Position numbers and translations under genes: made by a program
Notes under the pieces: generated by a model
Database searches by the model: none
What the model was told of the DNA's origin: nothing
The model's input: the letters and a program-made list of their open reading frames with translations, nothing else
Assembly (NCBI GenBank): GCA_034509755.1
Contig: CM067552.1
Location: 19,154,753 to 19,218,752 of the forward strand
From: Anisodus tanguticus
Taxonomy: Eukaryota > Streptophyta > Magnoliopsida > Solanales > Solanaceae
Reading direction: 5' to 3'
DNA: 64,000 bases
Part shown: positions 34,396 to 46,028 of the stretch, in pieces
How the letters are laid out: every line of letters begins with the position of its first letter
Position numbering within the stretch: position 1 is the first letter of the stretch

Positions 34396-36180
34396 TTGTT
34401 GATGCACTTTCTCATCAACCTTCAATTTGTTGGAGCACTCTCTCCAACCGTCATTTTTTTTTTGGTCTTCTCTTTTTCTTTTAGAGAAGATGTTCTTCTT
34501 CTTGTGCCATATTTGCTTGCACCTTTTTAAACCTAATAGTTTGGTTAGTCTTTCTCAACATGATTATTTTTCATGTATATATCATTTATTGCCCGAAGTT
34601 TGCCACCATTAAATTTGGCCAAACGGGCGACACATGCCCCCACTGGCAGCAGAAGCTCTTTGATTCTCTACCAGGATCGTAGAAGCTTCGATACCAATTG
34701 AAAGTGAATATTTTATTGATAAACCCTATGAATCTCAATCATCGCTATAATATTTATGGCTAGACGGGAGACATATATGTGTTATAGACGCCCGCCGGCA
34801 ATATATGTTTTATCGACATATTGATAAACTCCATTCATAATCCACTACCTACTTTCTACATTCACCAGACGTATCTTCAATTACAACTGATTCAGGAAGT
34901 GATATAGAAACATCCATGTCGATAAAATACGAGCATATGATATCCTATCCTCTAATGTTGTTAGCTTATCAGTACAAATTGGCTTGCCAAGACAACTAGT
35001 AACACGTCCTAGATTTTCAGGTGTCCAGTATTGCACTGGAAAATGAGGAAGCATCACCCACACTGGCAATTATTAGATAAGAACAGAGCTAAACTGAAAA
35101 TTGGGGGCCCAATGTTGTAACACAAGAGGCCTATTATTAAAGGTGAATGGTCCTTTATATAACACTTTGTCCCTATCCTCCTCTCAATCAAATCGGAATA
35201 TGAAATATCCATCATCATGTAAATAGACATGTGGCTGTTTGTGCACGAATTTCCTTAGGGTTCAGACGACTCACCTTCGTGCCATCTTTCAGAATTGGAG
35301 GAAAGTGTTCCAGTTGAAACCCTTATTTTTGTGGGCGATTCCTAGTCACTACATCCGCCATAGTAGGTTTAGCTTCGCAAGAAGTTGCAGAGCAAGTCAG
35401 CTTCCTAGCGGCCATTATTTCTTTTAGATCGGGTGGGGTGTTGATTTATCTAGGTGCTGGTGGTACTTTGGGAGTTGGTGGTTTCTGAAACTCCGCCGCC
35501 AGCGGTTCGTGCACCTTAGCAGATGGTGGATGTTGAAATAACGTAGGTGCACTTCCTCTCCCCACCATCCAATGAGCTAGTCAAAAGGGGGGAGCTAAGA
35601 TTTGGGGAACTCTATCGGCTGGTATTACTTCTCTCTCCTCTTCTTCCTGAGCTGGTGGGGTATTCTGCGTCGGAGGTGGTTTTTTCCCGCGAGCCATTGA
35701 GATTGACGTATTTTAGCAGCCCTGCTAACTTACGCCTAGGAACCACCCCCCCCCCCTCCCCCGCCCTCCCCTAACATTGTACTTATTAACTTTTTTTCCA
35801 AAATATGAAAGTTCTTTCAAGTTTAAAAAAATATGGAGTTCATAAAACTGCAACAGAAGTATCACGAGACATTGTCGATGTCTCTCGACAAATAGAAATT
35901 TGAAAGGGACGCGAAATCTATGTTTTGATATATACGCGATATAGAGGCTATACAGTCAGCTCAGATCGCCACATGTTAATACCAAGGCAGAATATTTTAG
36001 ACATGTTAGACTAGACTTAATATATTGGGGCCCATGGGGATAGCAGTTTACGTGCCTTACATCTATTGTTGATTTTTCATCGATGATCAAATGTGTCTGC
36101 CCGATTTTTTTGTTGTTTGTCAAAAAAATATATTTATAACTAATTTATTGATTTATGTTTTGTGTTTACTGGAAAATTAT
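34396..36180. other. Old intergenic DNA between F and the non-autonomous LTR element
   Basis: Apart from the DUF4283 remnant I see no gene. It contains a poly-C/CT tract (about 35744-35775). The plus-strand frames at 34293-34612 are AT/CT-rich and unsupported. Confidence 0.5.
34880..35696 (-). pseudogene. DUF4283 protein of LINE type, degenerate
   Basis: Minus strand. An ATG at 35696 opens MARGKKPPPT and an acidic stretch, stopped after ~38 codons. Later frames carry the DUF4283 pattern found in ORF1-like proteins of plant non-LTR retroelements: a 'DGYFIFRFD' element, 'PLVLQHWAPNF', then intact 'PVWVMLPHFPVQYWTPENLG' and 'VTSCLGKPICTD' at 34881-35069. Several stops and frameshifts; no endonuclease or RT found nearby. 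Confidence 0.6.
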
Positions 36181-36185
36181 CAAGT

Positions 36186-36501
36186 TATTATGAAATAATA
36201 ATAATAAAATACAAGACAACAAGAAATATAGTCAAAGAAGCTGGGAGGAGAGAGAATTTTATTGCTCTTCAAACTGAGATATAAATTAAATGAATTGACT
36301 TTCTATTTATATAGAAAAAGATAAAGCTTCAATGCTTTTCAAAAAACAGTTGCAAGGCTTTTAAGATCTGCTGACAAGCTGCTTGTTTGAGCTACTGCAA
36401 CCTATCTGTTTGAGCTATTTGCAAGTTGTCTGCTTGATTGTAAGTTTATCCAAATGACTATGTATTTGAATGGACATTCATAATATAGTGTATTTATAAC
36501 A
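36186..36501 (-). repeat. Left (3') LTR of the non-autonomous element
   Basis: Aligns with 39022-39291 over 'aaatacaagacaacaaga' and 'ttgactttctatttatag'. Its first bases have drifted from TGTTATAA to tattatga. Confidence 0.8.
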
Positions 36502-36954
36502 CTCCCCCTTGGATGTTCATTAATAGATAATGTGTATCGTTGAAATCTTATTAGAAAACACCTAGTGGAAAAATCCCAGTGAAGGACAAAAGGAGTACAC
36601 ATTTAGTAATACGCGTTACAAGCTGCCTCGTTAAAAACCTTACTATAATGTATCAATGTGGTTATGTTAGAAAACATTCTACTCTACTTCCTTTTTTCCT
36701 TAGAATGATATTTAATAAACTTATTCACGATGTTTCTACTTACGGCGGGTACGTGTTGCAATGACGTTTATACCACATGTATTTACTTTGTTATTTTATC
36801 TCTCCAGGAGGTTTTTGTGGTATATCTTCATTTACTTCGGGGAATAAAATCTGATTAATTGAATGTGCTTGATATACAACGTTCATCTTTAGCTCATTAT
36901 TTTTCTCAAGCACAAGAAGACATTGCTTTAGAATATTTCTCAAATACTTTATCA

Positions 36955-37945
36955 ATTTATTCTACTTCGGGAGTAAAGTTTCAGAATTTTACTACTTCAT
37001 GAGTAAAGTTTAAAGTTTAACCACTTCGAGAGTAAAGTTTAAAGTTTAACCACTTCGAGAGTAAAGTTTAAAGTTTTACCACTTCGGGAGTAAAGTTTAA
37101 AGATTTACCACTTCTTTAGTAAAGTTTAAAGATTTACTACTTCGGGGGTAAAGTTTAAAGTTTTACCACTTTGAGAGCAAATTTAAAATTGTTTACCACT
37201 TCAGGAGAAAATTTTAAAGTTTTACTACTCAGGGAGTAAATTTCAGAATATTTACGAATTCAGGAGTAAATTTCAGAATATTTACGAATTCAGGAGTAAA
37301 TTTCAGAATATTTACGAATTCAGGAGTAAATTTCAGAATATTTACGAATTCAAGAGTAAATTTCAGAGTTCTACTACTTTGAGAGTAGATTTCAGAATTC
37401 TACTTCCTCGGGAGTAAAATTTAGATTTCTACTACTTCAAGAGTATATTTTAGAGTTCTATTACTTCGAGAGTAGATTTCAGAGTTCTACTGAGTAAAAT
37501 TCAGAGTTCTACTACTTTAAGAGTAGATTTCAGAGTTTTACTACTTTGAGAGTAGATTTCAGAGTTGCACTACTTCGGGAGTAAAATTCAGAGTTCTACT
37601 ACTTCAAGAGTAGATTTCAGAGTTTTACTACTTCGGGGGTAAAATTCAGAGTTCTACTACTTCGGGAGTAGATTTCAGAGTTCTACTACTTCGGAAGTAA
37701 ACTTCAGAGTTCTATTACTTCAAGAGTATATTTCAGATTCTACTACTTTGCGAGTAGATTTCAGAGTTGTACTGCTTCAGGAGTAGAATTCAGATTCTTC
37801 CTACTTCTGCAGTAGAATTCAGAGTCTTACTACTTCGGGGGTAGAGCTCAAAGTTCTACTACTTCCAGAGTAGAGTTCTACTACTTCGAGGGTAGAGTTC
37901 AAAGTTTGCTACTTCAGGAGCAAATTTATGAGTTTACTACTTCAG
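36955..37945. repeat. Minisatellite, about 38 units of ~24-27 bp
   Basis: Core actacttcgggagtaaa followed by ttcagagttct or tttaaagttt. Unit subtypes are clustered: 'aaagtttaaag' types at 36960-37190, 'tttacgaattcaggagtaaa' at 37240-37350 (four near-identical), then 'ttcagagttctactac' types to the end. No frame is kept through it. Not CRISPR: units are contiguous with no unique spacers. Confidence 0.85.
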
Positions 37946-38570
37946 GAGTAAAGCATAGAATATTTAGAATTATTTTTCTCAATTATTCTACCTCTTTTGG
38001 AGATGAATCGTGATATTTTCACAACAAATTCATGTTCATATTTATAGGCTTTACTATATACTGTCACATTCACTTCAGAGAATAAATTTGTATTTGTATT
38101 ATTTATCAAAAGTTATCATTCTTCAGGAATTGAACATAACCATTTGAACGTAGCAAGCATATCAAATTGTGATAGGTGATATTGCTACTTCAAGAGCAAA
38201 TCTAGGAATACATATCATTGAGAGAATCTTTCTCTACCATATCTTCAGCTGTAGCCATAACAAGCTTATAAAAATATTATCACTTCCGGTGGTTATAGAC
38301 ATAAATGAATTTAAACATAACAAGATTTAAGAAATATTATCACTTTTAATGATTATATATTTCTTGCAAACTCTCATTTAACCTTTAAGGAATATGAAAT
38401 TAACATCAAAATCCCTCTTAACAATATTATTCTTCTGGAATAAATTAAAGACATAAATGATCCAATAATCAATTAGATTCCTTCAGATCAAACTAACCCA
38501 ACGAGTTGTACCAATAATAGCGAACTCGTGATAGCCATATATACTCCTTGTGAGGCCATCCTTTTCATTA

Positions 38571-38611
<41 letters not shown>

Positions 38612-39003
38612 GCTCATATTTAACGTCAAGTAATCGAACCTGAAAAACTCAAAGATATAAGCAAATAAGGTAAAAGTTTACCTAATAAACATCGAACAAC
38701 GTAACATAAATGGTAACGTGTAATTCTTAAAGAATTCTAAATTCCATGTCTTAAAGTGTGTTTCATCAAAAAGAAGTTTAAGTCGTGTGAAAAGAATCTT
38801 TACAAATTCATTTTCTCTCCCACAAGATTGAGAAACAAATACCACTATTAAGACTTTAAATTAAATAAAACATACCTGGTAGCAAAGTGGTAGCAACGGG
38901 AGTGAACAGAAGTGAAAGAGAAAACAAACTTATTAATTGTGGCTAATACTCACATCATTCACGTAGCGAAGCCGTAATGTGAGGATAATTATCTTTTTGG
39001 TCG
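37946..39003. other. Non-coding interior of the non-autonomous element
   Basis: AT-rich, no gene. Contains a (TA)n microsatellite at about 38573-38609. Confidence 0.6.
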
Positions 39004-39021
39004 GAGCTCGTGCTGATAACG

Positions 39022-39291
39022 TGTTATAAAATAATAATAAAATACAAGACAACAAGAATTATAGTCAAAGAAGTTGGGACAGAGAGAAAAAATTGTATTG
39101 TTCTTTAAACTGAGATACAAATGAACTGAATTGACTTTCTATTTATAGAGAAAAAGAAGTAGCTGCAAAGTTTTTCAAAAAACTGCTGCAAGCTGCATGT
39201 TTAAGCTACTTGCAACTTGTTTGCTTGATTGTAAGCTAATTGAGATGACTGTATATTTGAATGGACATCCATAATACAGTGTATTTATAAC
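39022..39291 (-). repeat. Right (5') LTR of the non-autonomous element, split by B
   Basis: Starts tgttataaaataat and is interrupted at 'tttataac'. After B the duplicated ataac and a final 'a' (44392) complete TTATAACA. Confidence 0.8.
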
Positions 39292-39596
39292 TGAAAGAAA
39301 TAATCCCCTTCATTATTTTCATTACTTGAAAGGCTATATATACAAGTTACAAAATAGGAGAATCATATTCCTATTCTATTCTAAAAACCTTATTCTATAC
39401 ATTTATGGTAATACACTAATTATGGTAATACACTACTAATTATATTACAATATTACCTAAACTAGGATACTAAATATTTACCATAAATTACTTTACATTA
39501 ACAGCCAAAACCGAGAGCTATTATTGGGACCAAATCCGAGATTTAATATACACAATATACACATGTATATTGTGTGTATATTGTGTATATTTAACA
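39292..39596 (-). repeat. Element B left LTR
   Basis: TGAAAGAAATAAT to TTTAACA on the plus strand. The inner end carries an extra tgtgtatat unit beside the terminal palindrome compared with the right LTR. Confidence 0.85.
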
Positions 39597-39607
39597 CACT
39601 CCCGCAA

Positions 39608-40942
39608 TCATAGCGGGCAGTCTTCGAACGTTGAGACTGTCCCTAAAATCTTCAAAAATGATCGAGGGAAGACCCTTTGTAAAGATGTCTGCAATCTGAT
39701 ATCTTGACGGGACATGGCATACGCGAACGTGACCCGAGCAACCTTTTCACGGACAAAGTGAATGTCCATTTCGATATGTTTAGTGCGTTGGTGCTGAACC
39801 GGATTACCTGAAAGGTAGATGGCACTAATATTATTGCAATAAACCAAGGTTGCCTTTTGAATCGGACAATGAAGCTCTAAAAGCAAATTACGTAACCAAC
39901 ATGATTCTGAGACCACATTGGCAACCCCTCGATATTCAGCCTCGGCACTTGAGCGGGATAGAGTCGTCTGACGCTTCGCAGACCAGGAGACCAAGTTGCT
40001 GTCAAGGAACATACAGTAGCCAGACGTAGACCGTCTGGTGTCTAGACAACCACCCCAATCTGCATCCGTGTATGAGACAAGTGTGGATGTCGATGAAGGA
40101 TACAAATGCAAACCATAGTCCAGTGTACCCTGAATATACCGGATGATGCGTTTGATTGCATTCATAAGCTCAACTCTGGGATCATGCATAAATAAACACA
40201 CCTGTTGAACAGCATACGTAATATCCGGTCTGGTAAAGGTAAGATACTGAAGACCCCCTGCAAGACTGCGATAGCGGGTCGGATCCTCGTAAGGGATGCC
40301 GGCCGTGGCACCAAGTTTGGGCTTAGTATCAACTGGAGTGGAAGAGGACTTACAGGATGACATCCCAGCCCTCTCGATGATCTCAGCCGCATACTTTCTT
40401 TGAGACAAAAATAAACCATCTGAATGACGCTTGACGGCAATCCCCAAAAAGTAACTCAAGGGCCCTAAGTCTTTCATAGCAAACTCAGAGTTGAGCATGG
40501 TCATGATAGACTGGCGTAAGACATCGGAAGAGGCCGTCAAAATGATATCATCCACATACAACAGGATGTAGGCCAAGGATGAACCACGTCGGTAGATGAA
40601 CAAAGAATTGTCTGACCTGCTGTGAGTGAACCCAATTGTCGAAACATAGTCAGCAAACCTCGTATACCAGGCCCGTGGAGACTGCTTAAGCCTATGTAAG
40701 GAATTTTTCAAAAAACAGACATGATGAGGACGGTTAGGATCTCTGAACCCCAACAGCTGATGCATATATACTGTTTCCTTGAGATCACCATATAAGAAAG
40801 CATTCTTGACATCCAACTGATGAATAGGCCATGCCTTAGAAAGAGCCAGGGTAAGCACAGTGCGAATGATAGCCGGCTTGACCACCGGACTAAACGTCTC
40901 CCCACAATCTATCCCAACCTGCTGAGTCTTACCATCACCCAC
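39608..40942 (-). pseudogene. Element B reverse transcriptase and RNase H
   Basis: 444 codons. YVDD at residues 129-132, 'QLDVKNAFLYG' near 42-52, RNase H 'YTDADWGGC' and 'SSAEAEYRG'. The last ~45 residues are out of frame relative to A1 and C (after 'REKVAR'), a one-base deletion near 39735, so the usual 'ADIFTKGLP' end is lost. Frame starts after a stop near 40960; upstream part in 40958-41140. Confidence 0.8.
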
Positions 40943-40957
40943 AAGCCGCGCCTTATG

Positions 40958-42292
40958 TCAAGCAAAGGACCCATCGGAATTCTCCTTGTGAGCAAAAATC
41001 AACATAGACCTGATAACATTAATACCAGATGGACAGGGCACCAACTCCCACGTCTTATTATCAATAAGAGCATTATATTCATCAGTCATAGCAATTTTCC
41101 AATTCGAGTCGTTTAAGGCTAACACAGGATTACGGGGCAAGGGGGATTTAAAGACATTAGAGTGTAAATTAAAATGTCTTTTAGGTGTAAAAATACCCCG
41201 CTGACTACGAGTGCCGGTCTATGACTCGAGGAGGAATTGAGCGATTTTGGGAATTTGCTGGGCTCGGGATAGACTGGCCAGCAGGCAGTGGGCCTGCTGG
41301 CCCAAAACTGGACGCAGAAGTTGGGCCGAGAATGCTACTCGGGACCTGGACCGGTTCCGGTGGTGGGCCGGATCGGCCCAATCTCCGAAGCCGGTGAGAG
41401 GGGCGGGCGTCTTTGCCCGAGATGTGCCAGTGGGACCAGCGGGCAATGGGCCCGCTGGAGAGTTTTGGGTACGGGAGATATCCAAAAAATGCCGAATAAT
41501 ATATGAGGATATTTGGTCATCCAAAAAATTATACGACCTAGTCTCGGGAGTATGAACTTTCGTAAAAGGAAATTGGGTTTCATCAAAAATGACATGACGA
41601 TTAATTATGATTTTCTTGGAGGATAAATCAAAGCATTTGTAACCACGATGATTAGATGGATAACCCAAAAAACACACACGGAGTAGACCGAGCCTGAAGT
41701 TTGTTAATTATGGTGGATGGGAATAACGGATAACACAAGCACCCAAAAATCTGAAGATGAGAATAAGAAGGGTTCTTATTATATAGGATTTGGAGGGGGA
41801 AGAATATGTCAGACCTTTGGACGGAATTATGTTAAGGAGATATGTTGCCATTTGCAGAGCATGATGCCAAAAATATGGGGGTACAGAAGCATGAAGTAAG
41901 AGAGTGCGGACAATGTTATTTATGGAACGAATTTTGCGTTCGGCTTTCCCATTTTGAGAAGATGTATGAGGACACGAAAAGCAAAAATTGATCCCATTAT
42001 TATCACAGAACTCCCGAAACACCCTATTGTCATACTCTTTCCCATTATCACACTGAATATTTTTTATTTCTCTTTCGAATTGTGTTCTAATGAATGCTCT
42101 AAATTTTATGAAGACAGAAAACACTTGAGATTTATTGGCAATTGAAAACGTCCAAAAAAATTTAGAATAATCATCCAAAAAAAGAATATAATATCGATGA
42201 CCTAACGAACTTAGAACAGGAGACGTCCATAGGTCGCTATGAATAATATCAAATGGCTTTGAAGTATGAGAATTTGAGTTCACAAATGGCAA
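40958..42292 (-). pseudogene. Element B integrase and linker, three frames
   Basis: 41708-42292 holds the integrase core ('HSDLW', 'DDYSKFFW', 'CDNGKEYDNR', 'NGKAERKIRSIN', so the catalytic Glu is kept). 41219-41677 holds the C-terminal part and Pro/Ser/Gly linker. 40958-41140 holds the RT lead-in ('YNALIDNKTWELV'). Confidence 0.75.
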
Positions 42293-42362
42293 CTTAACAA
42301 TTTTTCCTAACGAACAAGATTGGCAAAGTTGAGTACAACGCGTACCCTTACAAGAAATAAAA

Positions 42363-42857
42363 CTATTTTTTATCTAAAACTGATAAAATATAAGATCCCG
42401 GATGACCAAGGTGAGCATACCACACGGAAGAAGAAATGGCTGCAAAAGCTGAATGCAAGGCTTGACTCGATGGGCTGAAACCGGGCATGATAGGATAAAG
42501 ATCCCCCCTACTATCACACCTCATGAGATGACTCCCCGTCTTGAAATCCTTCACAGAGAAACCAAAAGGATCAAATTCAACAGAAACGGAATTGTCAGTG
42601 GTGAACTTTCGGACAATCACTAACTTTTTAATCAATTTGGGGGCATGTAAAGTATTTTTCAACATAAGGGGTGGATTGGGGGGAGACAACGTTTTCTGAC
42701 CATAACCCTGAATTAGAATAGAGTTGTCATTACCAACAATTATACCCCGAGGGTTGCTCAAATTGGAATAAGATGAGAGAGTACCTGAATCGGAAGTCAT
42801 GTGAGTAGTGGCACCGGTGTCCATATACCAATTTGGGTCCGATTGAGTCAAACCCAA
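42363..42857 (-). pseudogene. Element B protease and GAG-pre-integrase
   Basis: WYMDTGATTHM near residues 10-20, then ~100 residues of protease and the 'VWYAHLGHPGS' start of the HHCC domain. A frameshift at about 42360 (six-T run) separates it from the integrase. Confidence 0.75.
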
Positions 42858-43013
42858 TGTGTGTATCGCGGCCTCGATATCTGTCTGAGTGGGCCTGCTG
42901 CGTGGTGAGCTTGCGGAGGTCGGGGCCCAAGTATTCCAGGACTCGGCTGCACTGTACCGTAGTTGTTGGTTGTTGCGTTACTGGGCCAGTGGCCAGTGGG
43001 CCGCCACTGCTGA

Positions 43014-43937
43014 TTATTGGGCCTGAAAGGTTGGCCAGCCCACTGGCTGTTGGGAGCTGCTGGAACGTAGGGGCTGCTGGCCCACGGCCCACTGCCATGG
43101 GCCCCACTGCTGGGACCAGTAGGGTGGTGGGCTACTATTCACTGGACGGGGCCCACTGCCTGCTTGCTGACCACCGGAACCGCTGTGTTTGCCCCCGCGA
43201 TTTTTGTTATTATTCTTACGATTATTTTTGCCGCCACCATGAGTACGGTTTTGGCCCGAATTATCAACAAAACCTAAAGAACTTGGGGAGGACGCCATCA
43301 TGGCGATGGGGCTTGCTCCGATAGCCGCATTTTTAGCCAAACCGGCTTCTTCTAAAGTAAGCATGGAGCGATCTTGATAAAAGGCGGGAAGAGGGTTGCT
43401 TTGACGAAGGAGAGTTCCAACGCCATTATAGGCCTCCGAAAGGCCGGTGACCAATTGTAGAACCAGACGATTATTTGTTACAGGTGCGCTAACATTACGG
43501 AGTTGATCCGCCAACTCCTTGAGTTTCTTGTAATATGCCGATACGTTTGGAAAGTCTTTCATGCGAACTAGAGAGAATTCCTGTTCAAGTGTGACGGTAC
43601 GTGAATGTTGGTTATCTTGGAATATGTCACGCAATCTATTCCAGGTAGCTATAGCCGTGGTGTCCGGCTCAATAATCGTCTGTAAAAGATCAACCAAAAT
43701 AGTGGAATAGATCCACTGGAGAACGGTAGCATCAAGCATAATCCATAACTGAGGATCCTCCGCGGGAAGAGGTGTAGCGGGAGGAATTATGTGATGGATA
43801 ACTTGATAGGAGATAGCGTGAATTTTAAACAATTCTGCCCACGTCGCATATTGGACGTTTTCCATTTCAAGCACAATAGGGATATTATTCTTGACGTTAG
43901 AAACCATGAGGGCAAGATGATAATTGTTCTTAGACAT
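43014..43937 (-). CDS. Element B gag
   Basis: 307 codons from ATG 43937, the best preserved gag in the window. UBN2-type gag fold pattern ('WAELFKIHA', 'DATVLQWIYSTI', 'LKELADQLRNV'), then a Gly/Asn/Lys-rich and Gln/Pro-rich tail without a CCHC knuckle. Structural protein of the virus-like particle. The start follows a ~150-bp leader after the primer site. Confidence 0.75.
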   Translation of the reverse strand: MSKNNYHLALMVSNVKNNIPIVLEMENVQYATWAELFKIHAISYQVIHHIIPPATPLPAEDPQLWIMLDATVLQWIYSTILVDLLQTIIEPDTTAIATWNRLRDIFQDNQHSRTVTLEQEFSLVRMKDFPNVSAYYKKLKELADQLRNVSAPVTNNRLVLQLVTGLSEAYNGVGTLLRQSNPLPAFYQDRSMLTLEEAGLAKNAAIGASPIAMMASSPSSLGFVDNSGQNRTHGGGKNNRKNNNKNRGGKHSGSGGQQAGSGPRPVNSSPPPYWSQQWGPWQWAVGQQPLRSSSSQQPVGWPTFQAQ

Positions 43938-44092
43938 ATTGAAAGAACAAAGAAGGAGGAGAAATTTAAGAGAGATTTTTTAGAGCGGAGGGCGAAATTT
44001 GGGAGAGAAACCCGAGGGGAGGGGTCTCGGCCGAGAGAGGGTACAAAAGTTGGGAGAGAAAACTTTTGTTTAGACCTAGTCTCTTGATACCA

Positions 44093-44386
44093 TGAAAACA
44101 ATAATTCCCTTCATTATTTTCATTACTTGAAAGGCTATATATACAAGTTACAAAATAGGAGAATCCTATTCCTATTCTATTCTAAAAACCTTATTCTATA
44201 CATTTATGGTAATACACTAATTATGGTAATACACTACTAATTATATTATAATATTACCTAAACTAGGATACTAAATAATTACCATAAATTACTTTACATA
44301 AACAACCAAAACCGAGAGCTATTATTGGGACCAAATCCGAGATTTAATATACACAATATACACATGTATATTGTGTATATTAAACA
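44093..44386 (-). repeat. Element B right LTR
   Basis: tgaaaacaataattc to tattaaaca. Minus-strand 5' LTR; the terminal palindrome is complete here. Confidence 0.85.
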
Positions 44387-44564
44387 ATAACACAAGTTCT
44401 ATTTTCTGGAGCAAATTAGAACAAACGTCCATGTAATATGACACAATTAAGATACGTAATTTATTTCAAAATTAAACACACAAACCCCTTATAGGAAGAG
44501 AATCTTAAACACCTTATTTTTTATTTGAGAAAATTGCTCTCTCGATTTCAATTTGTTTGTCTTA

Positions 44565-45354
44565 GGGTGTTTTTGGTATGATGGAAAATATTTTTCTATT
44601 TTCTTTTGTTTGATTGTACTAAATATCTTGAATTTTTTCATAGGAAAAATATTTTCCACAAGATAGTAGAACACATTTTCCTAAAAGATTTAACGGAAAA
44701 CATTTTTCGGATTCAATAAAACACATGAATGCATCTCAACTCCATCCTCACCTACCCACCCCCACCCCACACCACCCTACCACCACCTACCCACCCACCC
44801 CACACCCACACCCACACCACCTCCCTACACTTACCCCACCTACTCCTACCCCCACACCACCCTACCCCCTCCCTACCTGCCCCACACCAGACCCAACCCC
44901 TACCCCCTCCCTACCTACCCCACACCAAACCCAACCCCTACCCCCTCCTAACCACCCACCTCCCCCCGAATTTTTTATTTTTTATATTTAATTTTTTTTA
45001 TAAAAAATGAAAAATGATTTCTTAACCCACACCACCTAGCCTTACCCCCCCCCCCCCCCACCGAATTTTCTATTTTATTTTAGTTTTATAATTTTTTATT
45101 AAAATAAATCTTATCTCCACTCCACCCTACCCAACCCCCCCGCCTACCCCTAACCCATCACCAAACGTTGAACTCCGAATTGAAAAATCACGTAGATTTT
45201 TTTTTAATATTGCAAATGCTCTTTAAATGATTTTTTCCAACTTGCGTACCAAACACAAAAAAAAGTGAGTGCGAAAATCATTAATTTTTTGAGAAAATAT
45301 TTTCTTGGAAAACATTTTATGTGAAAGACATTTTCTGTCATACCAAACACATCC
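44565..45354. mobile_element. MITE with TTA target duplication (PIF/Harbinger-like)
   Basis: Flanked by tta (44562-44564 and 45355-45357). The left end GGGTGTTTTTGGTATGATGG and right end (reverse complement) GGATGTGTTTGGTATGACAG form ~30-bp inverted repeats. No transposase. The interior is mostly C-rich low-complexity sequence (44725-45060 and 45110-45160). Confidence 0.65.
44725..45060. repeat. C-rich low-complexity tract
   Basis: Irregular repeats of ccccaccc / ctacccacc on the plus strand, and a poly-C run near 45047. The His/Pro/Thr-rich frames here are translations of the repeat. Confidence 0.8.
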
Positions 45355-45502
45355 TTAGTTTGACTTGGTAAGAAGTTTAAGAAAATAAAAGAAAATTTTA
45401 AATCTTGTGGTCTTAAACTAAAGATGTATGTAATGTACCAAAATGTCCTTTGAATTTTGTGGTCTTAAATATGTTATGTAAGATGTTGAATGTAAAGAGT
45501 TA

Positions 45503-45745
45503 CTCTCTATGTCACAATATATATGAGGGTGTTTGACTTGACATGGAGTTTAAAAATGAAAGGAAGACTTTTGAAACTTGTGGTCCAAAATAAGTCATAG
45601 ATATTTGTGTGACTATAAACATTTTATTAATTGTAAAATGAGAAGTTTAAAGTTAAATTGTTACAAAATATAGAAGGGTGTCATTCTTTTTGAAGCTGAT
45701 CAAAAAGGAAATAGTATCACATAAATTTGGAGATGAATGAAGTAA
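45503..45745. mobile_element. Stowaway-like MITE
   Basis: Left end tactctctatgtcacaat and right end (reverse complement) near ttcattcatctccaaattta resemble the Solanaceae 'ctccctccgtccca' MITE ends. Ends are diverged and the TA target duplication is uncertain. Confidence 0.4.
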
Positions 45746-46028
45746 TAAAAATAAATAATTATATTCTTTTCTAAATAGCCTAAAAAGAAAAATAAGATAA
45801 ATAAATTGAAAAGGGGGTGATTCGCGATAGTATAACCATCACACATTATTACCAAACTTCGCTCGTGTTCTTAAGTCTTGCCCCACGTGGCCTATCTTGT
45901 ATATATTGTGAAAGTGTACCAACTTTCACGGCGTTGAGGACGAAGCCATGTAGGATGGCTTGTAATTACATCAGACGCACTGTGGGGTGGATGATCTCAG
46001 TGAGAGCCTCTCTCGCACTCTCACTTCC

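Larger units (their letters stand above)
39292..44386 (-). mobile_element. Copia element B, near full length
   Basis: LTRs 39292-39596 and 44093-44386, target duplication ataac (39287-39291 and 44387-44391), primer site TGGTATCAAGAG directly inside the right LTR on the minus strand. Gag, protease, integrase, RT and RNase H are all present in order but in several frames. LTRs differ by about 3% by eye, the least of the four Copia elements, so B is probably the youngest. The lineage looks like Ale/Retrofit (short LTR, gag type); inference. Confidence 0.88.
36186..44392 (-). mobile_element. Non-autonomous LTR retrotransposon with internal minisatellite, split by Copia B
   Basis: LTRs 36186-36501 (left) and 39022-39291 + 44392 (right, interrupted by B). 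Target duplication caagt at 36181-36185 and 44393-44397. LTR ends are palindromic (TGTTATAA / TTATAACA). On the minus strand a primer site (cgttatcagcacgagct, 39004-39021) follows the right LTR and a polypurine tract (aagggggag) precedes the left LTR. Without B it is about 3.1 kb. The 2.5-kb interior has no gag or pol frame; about 1 kb of it is minisatellite. This fits a LARD-like parasite of an autonomous element. Confidence 0.8.

Noticed and set aside
34293..34484. Plus-strand frame with a DIVDALSHQ segment resembling the end of a Gypsy RNase H
   Set aside because: Only about eight residues, starting inside the F LTR end; nothing else of pol nearby, so probably chance.
36955..37945. Regular ~25-bp repeats resembling a CRISPR array
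   Set aside because: Units are contiguous and variable with no unique spacers, and the context is a plant LTR element.
44725..45010. Two long Pro/His/Thr-rich plus-strand frames
   Set aside because: Translations of C-rich low-complexity sequence in a MITE; both frames open because the tract lacks T and A.
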